This document shows positions 1-4,018 of a DNA stretch of 5,839 bases, piece after piece (the stretch's first letter is position 1; each line of letters starts with the position of its first letter). The stretch spans positions 1-5,839 of the forward strand of contig JALUVB010000185.1 of assembly GCA_027021085.1 (NCBI GenBank). The letters run 5' to 3'. The DNA is from a bacterium (lineage in GTDB: Bacteria; CAIJMQ01; JAADFP01). The position numbers and the translations under genes were made by a program. Under the pieces are notes generated by a model. It saw nothing but the letters and a program-made list of their open reading frames with translations. It made no database searches and was not told the origin of the DNA.

Positions 1-206
1 GACTTTATAGTGTGAATGGTAGTGGGTAGCGGGGAAATGGTAGCGAGTAGATAGTAGTTAGTAGCGAGGGGGAAGCAGGAAAGACTATAGACCTTAGACT
101 ATAGACTGTAGACTGGGAGAGGGAGCATAGTAAGCAGTGAACAGTGAATAGTAAGCAGTTAAGGGTCACATGGTATCCTGGTTCCCTGGTAATCCTGGTT
201 TCTCGG
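1..206 (+). repeat. Heptad-register mosaic repeat, arm 1 (left inverted arm)
   Basis: From base 19 to 165 the sequence divides without slippage into 21 units of 7 bases. Units at 19-67 mostly begin GTAG. Units at 82-116 begin AGAC (for example AGACTAT at 82 and 96). Units at 131-158 alternate TAAGCAG and TGAACAG-like forms. From 166 to 206 the period becomes about 8, each unit ending in CTGG or CGG (TATCCTGG at 174, TTCCCTGG at 182, one 9-base unit at 190). Bases 1-18 look like the end of another AGAC-type block in the same register, so the repeat probably continues past the left edge. The same module order occurs in reverse orientation at 2956-3141. In plus sense the TAG-bearing units place stops in all three frames, so it is not coding in that sense. 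Confidence 0.85.
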
Positions 207-255
207 TAAAGGGGATAGATTGCACAGGAATGACAAGAGGGGAATAGAAATAGGG

Positions 256-291
256 AAAAAGCAGTCAGAAAGGGCGACCCCCCCGCCTTTC
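256..291 (-). terminator. Weak terminator candidate after cbiO
   Basis: On the minus strand, starting inside the cbiO stop codon, GAAAGGCG (291-284) can pair with CGCCCTTTC (276-268) with one bulged C and a 7-base G-rich loop. A run of five T lies at 260-256, seven bases beyond the stem. The distance to the T run and the bulge make it a poor intrinsic terminator, but it is the only such structure after the last gene. The rest of 207-289 shows nothing else I can name. Confidence 0.3.
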
Positions 292-952
292 ACCCCTGCG
301 CTTTCAGCCGTCCATTCTCCAGGATATAGAGTTTCTCCGATACTTTTCCCAGAAAATCCATATCATGCGAAACTATACAATAGGTAAGCTGTTTTTGAGA
401 GGCGAGGAGGGCTACTATCCTCCCGGTGGTTTCCTGGTCAAGGGCAGTGGTGGGTTCATCCAGCAAGAGCACCCTGGGCTCCATGGCCAGGATAGTGGCC
501 AGAGCCACCAGTCTCTTTTCTCCGTGAGAAAGCGTGTGGGAAAACCTATCCCTCAGGTTTTCAATACACAGGAGAGAGCACATCTCTTCCACTATCCTTT
601 GCACTTCCTCGCGTGACTTCCTCAGGTTCAGAGGACCGAAGGCTATATCTTCTTCTACCGTGGGAGAAAAGAGCTGGTCGTCCGAATCCTGAAAAAGCAG
701 CCCGATACTCCTTCTCACCTCCCGGAAATCTTTCTCTTCCCTCCTCTCCCTGCCAAAAATTTTAATTACCCCGGCATCAGGCTTAATCAGCCCCATCATT
801 ACGTGGAGAAGCGTGGTCTTTCCGCTGCCATTTGTCCCCTTTATCCCCACCTTCTCCCCCGGGTAAAGATTAAAGTCTAGATTGCTCAACACCTCGCCCC
901 TTCCCGGGAAAGCGATACTTATACCGACAAGTTCAATAAGGGGCATACTCAT
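290..952 (-). CDS. cbiO: ECF nickel/cobalt transporter ATPase CbiO (NikO)
   Basis: Cytoplasmic ATPase that drives the nickel/cobalt ECF transporter. In the 220-residue form chosen here, Walker A is GTNGSGKTT (39-47), the Q-loop is at Q88 in a LFQDSDDQLFSPTVEEDIAFG context typical of CbiO, the ABC signature is LSHGEKR (141-147), Walker B is VLLLDEP (161-167), the D-loop is ALD (170-172) and the switch histidine is H196. All catalytic elements are intact. At about 220 residues it is a short CbiO without the C-terminal extension of longer homologues. The chosen ATG overlaps the cbiQ stop as ATGA, matching the GTGA overlap of the previous gene pair. An ATG two codons upstream (958) or two codons downstream (946) is also possible. 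No Shine-Dalgarno site favours any of them, so translation is probably coupled to cbiQ. It is the last gene of the operon. Confidence 0.95.
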   Translation of the reverse strand: MSMPLIELVGISIAFPGRGEVLSNLDFNLYPGEKVGIKGTNGSGKTTLLHVMMGLIKPDAGVIKIFGRERREEKDFREVRRSIGLLFQDSDDQLFSPTVEEDIAFGPLNLRKSREEVQRIVEEMCSLLCIENLRDRFSHTLSHGEKRLVALATILAMEPRVLLLDEPTTALDQETTGRIVALLASQKQLTYCIVSHDMDFLGKVSEKLYILENGRLKAQG

Positions 953-1698
953 AACCATTTAAGATAACATAAACCCAGAAAATAAAGAAAAAAAATCAGC
1001 CCGGCTAAACCATCCGCCTTCCTCCACCGAAAATGGTGCAGGGTCCAGAAAGTTCCCTGGAACCCCCGCGCCAGCATAGCCTGGTATATCCTCTGGGACC
1101 TCTCGTAGGCACGCAGGATAAGCATTCCTATCAGGTATCCTGTGGAACGATAAGTGTGCAGATTATTCCCCGGCTGAAATCCCCTGACCTTCGCCGCCTG
1201 GGACAGCCGGGTATATTCTCTGTGCATCACGGGTATATAGCGATAGGTAAAGTAGAATAACTGCACCAGCCTGGAAGGGAGCTTGAGATGATGCAGGGCA
1301 TGCACCAGATGGAAAATGGGGGAAGTAGAAAGCAACAGGAGGGTAGTAAGAAAAATCAGGTTGGATTTCCAGGTCAGTATAAGGCAGTAAAAAATCCCTT
1401 CCCGGGTAGCGGCAAGAGGGCCCAGGGTAAAGACTTGTTCCCCCGGAAAAGAAAAGGGGAGAAACAACCAGAGCAGTAAAATAAACCCGTTCACAGGCAA
1501 CATTCTCTTGGCCACCTCTTTTATGCGCAAACGGGAAAGGAAGAAAAGCACCAGGGGCAGGAAAGAAGCATAGAGAAGCACTGCGGGGCTTCTTTCCACT
1601 GCTATCAGGAAGGAATAGAGGGAAATAACCAGTATTTTCACGCGGGGATCCAGGGCGTGGAGAATACTTTTCCCTTGAGAGAAAGGAGAGTCTATCAC
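949..1698 (-). CDS. cbiQ: ECF nickel/cobalt transporter T component CbiQ (NikQ)
   Basis: Integral membrane coupling protein that transmits ATPase movements to the metal-binding S component. The 249 residues include hydrophobic stretches near 20-34, 39-54, 67-83, 103-123 and 230-247. The cytoplasmic region carries the two short Arg-Gly motifs that define T components: KVRGF (170-174) and LARGF (209-213), which in this family dock onto the ATPase. The N-terminal HALDPRVK (14-21) is also typical. The start is GTG, overlapping the nikL TGA stop by four bases (GTGA), with AGGGGG five bases upstream in the nikL coding end. This implies translational coupling. Length and motifs are normal for CbiQ. 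Metal specificity cannot be read from this subunit; nickel is inferred from the neighbouring NikL and NikK. Confidence 0.95.
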   Translation of the reverse strand: MIDSPFSQGKSILHALDPRVKILVISLYSFLIAVERSPAVLLYASFLPLVLFFLSRLRIKEVAKRMLPVNGFILLLWLFLPFSFPGEQVFTLGPLAATREGIFYCLILTWKSNLIFLTTLLLLSTSPIFHLVHALHHLKLPSRLVQLFYFTYRYIPVMHREYTRLSQAAKVRGFQPGNNLHTYRSTGYLIGMLILRAYERSQRIYQAMLARGFQGTFWTLHHFRWRKADGLAGLIFFLYFLGLCYLKWL

Positions 1699-2234
1699 TT
1701 TTTCCCCCTGCTCAAAAAGTAGAGAGCCACTCCGGCCAGCCCCAGGATATAGCCTATCCCTCCCAGGATATCCGTCAACCTGAGGCGGCGATTTTCCTCC
1801 TCTATCATTTTAATCACCGGCTTCATTGCTTTCTCCACAGAGACCTCCACTATCTTTTCTATCTCATTGCCTCCCAATTTTTTAGCCTCCACCCTCTCCG
1901 CTTTCTCTGTCTGCAAGGGCAACCCTCCTCCTATGGAAATAGAGGTTTCTGCCCGGTGCCCCATGCTGGCTAAAAGCACTATCTTCAAATCGCCTTTCCC
2001 CTGCGGCACAGGAAAAGCAAATTCTCCCTTTTCATTAGTCTTCCCCTCCAGGATTTTCCTGCCCTCCTGGTTATACACCTCAACCTTAGAGTCCCGCGCA
2101 GGAGTGCCGTCGCTGAAGTAACCCTCCAGGCAAATTTTATCTCCTTCCTTATAGGCAAATACATTCACCCGGTGAGCAAAGAGCGAAGAAGAAAGGAGAA
2201 GAAGAAAGCAAAAAAGAAAGATGCCTTTTCTCAT
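1695..2234 (-). CDS. nikL: Nickel ECF transporter accessory protein NikL (CbiL type)
   Basis: Exported, membrane-anchored accessory subunit that replaces NikN/CbiN in some nickel ECF transporters. The sequence shows a signal peptide (about 1-20, ending SLFA) and then a mature part that begins HRVNVFAY, a beta-rich domain resembling carboxypeptidase regulatory domains (about 21-108, with DGTPARDSKVEVY and a conserved-looking MGHRAE at 101-106), a charged helical stretch likely to be coiled (about 130-160) and one C-terminal membrane span (about 161-176) followed by SRGKK. H21 and H103 are candidate metal ligands. ATG start; the Shine-Dalgarno GGAGG lies nine bases upstream, inside the end of cbiM, with only four bases between the genes. 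The exact function of NikL is not settled, so the metal-binding role is inferred. The symbol nikL avoids confusion with the cobalamin gene cbiL. Confidence 0.85.
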   Translation of the reverse strand: MRKGIFLFCFLLLLSSSLFAHRVNVFAYKEGDKICLEGYFSDGTPARDSKVEVYNQEGRKILEGKTNEKGEFAFPVPQGKGDLKIVLLASMGHRAETSISIGGGLPLQTEKAERVEAKKLGGNEIEKIVEVSVEKAMKPVIKMIEEENRRLRLTDILGGIGYILGLAGVALYFLSRGKK

Positions 2235-2238
2235 TTTA

Positions 2239-2838
2239 TCAGCCCTCCAGAATTTCTGGTTTCACCTTTCTCAAAAATACCACAATAAACCCGGTAACCA
2301 CTCCCTCTATAAACATAATGGGAAGATGCACAATTATTACCAACCTGGCTACCTGCCGGAAATATTCTCCCGTAAACACCAGAGAAAGAGCCACCATCAG
2401 CCCGGAAAGAAGCACTCCCAGGAAACCGGCCAGGAAGCCGGCTATTCCGGCCAAGGCCGGGCTCTTATTTTTCACCCACACATGAAAAAGGAAGTAGCAA
2501 ATCACCGCAGGCAGTGCCATGTTCATGGTATTCACCCCCAGCGTGGTCAGCCCACCAAACTGGAAAAGAGCCGCCTGGAGAGTAAGTCCCAGCAAAATAG
2601 CCGGGAAAGCCGCCCAGCCCAGGAGTATCCCCACCAGCCCATTCAGAATAAGGTGTGCACTGGAAGGACCTACGGGAACATGAACAAGGGAAGCCACGAA
2701 GAAAGCAGAGGATAAAAGTGCTGTGCGGGGTATTTTCTCCTCCTTCATTCCCCTCAGTCCCAGGGCAGTGCCTACCATGGTAACGCCTGCCCCGCTAAGG
2801 AGCACCGGAGCGGAAAGAATTCCTTCAGAAATATGCAT
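2239..2838 (-). CDS. cbiM: ECF nickel/cobalt transporter substrate-binding membrane protein CbiM (NikM)
   Basis: Substrate-specific membrane component that binds Ni(II) or Co(II). The 199 residues are strongly hydrophobic and would form about six or seven membrane helices. The protein begins MHISEG. In characterised NikM/CbiM proteins the free N-terminus and His2 enter the membrane core and bind the metal, which fixes this ATG as the start. Other motifs: HVPVGPSSAHLILNG (63-77), with H63 and H72 (H72 aligns best with the third metal-ligand histidine), GGLTTLGVNTMNM (105-117) and HLPIMFIEG (181-189). There is no convincing Shine-Dalgarno site: only TAGAG touches the ATG. A possible 15-codon ORF ends two bases upstream, so reinitiation is one explanation; read-through from nikK is another source of transcript. 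It lies first in the tightly packed M-L-Q-O block. Nickel rather than cobalt is inferred from NikL and NikK. Confidence 0.95.
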   Translation of the reverse strand: MHISEGILSAPVLLSGAGVTMVGTALGLRGMKEEKIPRTALLSSAFFVASLVHVPVGPSSAHLILNGLVGILLGWAAFPAILLGLTLQAALFQFGGLTTLGVNTMNMALPAVICYFLFHVWVKNKSPALAGIAGFLAGFLGVLLSGLMVALSLVFTGEYFRQVARLVIIVHLPIMFIEGVVTGFIVVFLRKVKPEILEG

Positions 2839-2840
2839 CT

Positions 2841-2888
2841 CTATATTAAAAGAGTTGTGAGTTGCAGGTTGTGAGTTACCAGTTCCAT
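2841..2888 (-). CDS. Possible 15-residue leader ORF upstream of cbiM
   Basis: An ATG at 2888 opens MELVTHNLQLTTLLI and a TAG stop two bases before the cbiM ATG. A GGAG core lies five bases upstream of the ATG within a purine-rich stretch, a better ribosome site than cbiM has. Most of it is written in the GTT-type heptad repeat (2854-2888), so the open frame could be chance. I recognise no homologue. If translated, it could deliver ribosomes to cbiM by reinitiation. Confidence 0.3.
   Translation of the reverse strand: MELVTHNLQLTTLLI
2854..2888 (+). repeat. Short GTT-type heptad block
   Basis: Five consecutive 7-base units each begin GTT on the plus strand: GTTGTGA at 2854 and again at 2868, with GTTGCAG between them, then GTTACCA and GTTCCAT. 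The period matches the two long arms but the unit sequence is different. It lies between arm 2 and cbiM. Bases 2889-2955, between this block and arm 2, contain no repeat or structure I can name. Confidence 0.7.
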
Positions 2889-2955
2889 CTGCTCTCCCAC
2901 CTTTTTTAAAATCCTAAAATCCACGCTAACCTCGCGGAAACCATAATGCTTGCTC

Positions 2956-3141
2956 CCAAGAAACCAGGATTACCAGGGAACCAGGATACCGACTTACCCC
3001 TAACTGCTTACTATTCACTGTTCACTGTGCTCCCTCTCCCAGTCTAAAGTCTAAAGTCTGTAGTCTTTCCTGCTTCCCCCTCGCTACTAACTACTCGCTA
3101 CCCACTACTGACCACAGTCTATGGTCTAAAGCCTAACGTCT
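2956..3141 (-). repeat. Heptad-register mosaic repeat, arm 2 (right inverted arm)
   Basis: Read on the minus strand, this repeats the module order of 1-206. AGAC-type units lie at 3141-3114, then a 5-base spacer (3113-3109; arm 1 has a 5-base spacer at the same place). From 3108 to 2997 come 16 uninterrupted 7-base units: GTAG type, a GGGGGAA and GCAGGAA pair identical to arm 1, AGAC type (AGACTTT twice), GAGAGGG, then TGAACAG and TAAGCAG types. Bases 2996-2956 are the 8-base CTGG block, with TATCCTGG, TTCCCTGG and a 9-base unit exactly as in arm 1. The outer units overlap the 3' end of nikK and provide its stop codon. Confidence 0.85.
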
Positions 3142-3916
3142 TCCCTCCATACGCCTTCACCCAGATAACCGCGCCGATTTCCACCGGTTTTTCTTCACCC
3201 TTATAGCTTATCTTTTTTTCGTCTTCATTCAAAGCGGCAAATCCCCACCAGCCTGCCCAGGGAATAGTATAAGTAAAGACGCCATTAGCATCACTTTTTA
3301 CTACCTGGGTGACAAAAGTCTCCCGGGGAGCTTTTACCTTCCCCTCTTCATTAAAATACTCCACCTCCACCTCCGTAAAAGGAGCTATCTTGCCATTTAC
3401 CTTTACCACTCCCTGGAAGGTATTTCCGGCATACAGGCCGTAAGGACGGGTAAGCGGCACTATCTCTGTTTTTAAGCCTACCTCCTTATCCCAGCCTTCT
3501 TCCCGGCCAAAGGCATCCACAATCACCTTGGTATAATGCACAATAAACTTATCCTCTGCCGGTTCCCAGTAAGGCTGCGGCGCACAGTAAAAAACATAAT
3601 CACCCGGACGCTTCAGGGTAAACCTGGCCACCCATCCCTCATGCGCTTTCTGGTCAGCATAGCCCTTCACCCGCACCGGTTGCAAAGAATCAAGCAGCGA
3701 ATACTTTTTCCCGCGCACCATCACCCCGAACTGCACGGGTTTTTTCATATCCAGGCTATTTCCTGCAAAAGGATGAGCAAACATCACCCGAAGGGTAATT
3801 ACATTACTTTCTCCCTGCTGCACAATATCCTGAGAGGGAATAATCATACCAAAGTGCGCATAGGATGCAGTAGCCAGCAAGAGAGAAAAACCGACTAAAA
3901 AAACGCTTTTTAACAT
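3119..3916 (-). CDS. nikK: Exported DUF4198 protein, nickel ECF accessory NikK (CbiK type)
   Basis: A 265-residue DUF4198-family protein, found in other genomes beside nikMLQO and regarded as an extra extracytoplasmic component of nickel uptake; its biochemical role is not established. It has a signal peptide (1-20, ending ASYA), after which the mature chain starts HFGMIIPS. Typical family stretches follow: [12 protein letters not shown] (46-57), a [20 protein letters not shown] region in the middle, AFGREEGWD, a second beta domain beginning near TRPYGLYAG, and [11 protein letters not shown] close to the C-terminus. No C-terminal anchor is visible, so it may be periplasmic or surface released. 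The start is firm: GGAGG lies six bases before the ATG. Promoter elements and a dyad lie just upstream. The last seven residues (KTLGFRP) and the TAG stop fall in repeat arm 2, so the original end may have differed. The symbol nikK avoids confusion with the cobaltochelatase gene cbiK. Confidence 0.85.
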   Translation of the reverse strand: MLKSVFLVGFSLLLATASYAHFGMIIPSQDIVQQGESNVITLRVMFAHPFAGNSLDMKKPVQFGVMVRGKKYSLLDSLQPVRVKGYADQKAHEGWVARFTLKRPGDYVFYCAPQPYWEPAEDKFIVHYTKVIVDAFGREEGWDKEVGLKTEIVPLTRPYGLYAGNTFQGVVKVNGKIAPFTEVEVEYFNEEGKVKAPRETFVTQVVKSDANGVFTYTIPWAGWWGFAALNEDEKKISYKGEEKPVEIGAVIWVKAYGGKTLGFRP

Positions 3917-3929
3917 CTTTCACCTCCCT

Positions 3930-3964
3930 TATTATAACACGTTTTAAAAATTCGTGCTATTATA
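3930..3964 (-). promoter_or_regulatory. Large dyad overlapping the nikK promoter (operator candidate)
   Basis: On the minus strand TATAATAGCACG (3964-3953) and CGTGTTATAATA (3941-3930) are inverted copies matching at 10 of 12 positions around an 11-base A/T centre. Both arms contain a TATAAT and the right arm ends directly before the nikK Shine-Dalgarno site. The position fits a repressor site for a metal regulator, but I cannot assign the regulator. In RNA it could also form a hairpin with one mismatch and one G-U pair. No T run follows, so it is not a terminator. Confidence 0.45.
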
Positions 3965-3988
3965 TCAACACAAAAATTAATAAAGCAA
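3959..3988 (-). promoter_or_regulatory. Sigma-70-type promoter for nikK
   Basis: A perfect -10 box TATAAT (3964-3959) lies 18 bases downstream of TTGCTT (3988-3983), a 4-of-6 match to the -35 consensus, in A/T-rich sequence. Initiation would fall near 3952. A second TATAAT (3936-3931) lies closer to the gene but has no -35 partner at the usual distance and sits against the Shine-Dalgarno site, so it is less likely to be the main promoter. This is the only good promoter in the window and probably serves nikK and, by read-through, the four downstream genes. Confidence 0.5.
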
Positions 3989-4018
3989 GAAAATATTCCC
4001 CTTTTATCCGTTTTTTCC

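Noticed and set aside
19-165. CRISPR array or coding tandem repeat
   Set aside because: Units are 7 bases and degenerate, with no spacers. TAG in successive units closes all frames in plus sense, so neither a CRISPR array nor a repeat protein fits.
2221-2715. 164-codon plus-strand open frame opposite cbiM
   Set aside because: It is the complement of a clear CbiM coding region. Its product is low-complexity, rich in His, Gln and Lys, with no recognisable domain, and it has no good ribosome site.
2839-2955. Cobalamin or nickel/cobalt riboswitch before cbiM
   Set aside because: I see no cobalamin box or recognisable junction helices; the stretch is short and partly heptad repeat.
1-3141. Composite transposon or IS pair flanking the transporter genes
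   Set aside because: No transposase, no terminal inverted repeats at the ends of each arm and no visible target duplication. The arms are non-coding mosaics.
3936-3971. NikR site of the GTGTTAC/GTAACAC kind upstream of nikK
   Set aside because: GTGTT occurs twice but as direct, not inverted, copies, and the full half-sites are absent.
3917-4018. Intrinsic terminator between feoB and nikK
   Set aside because: No G/C-rich hairpin followed by a T run is present; the dyad at 3930-3964 leads straight into the nikK ribosome site.
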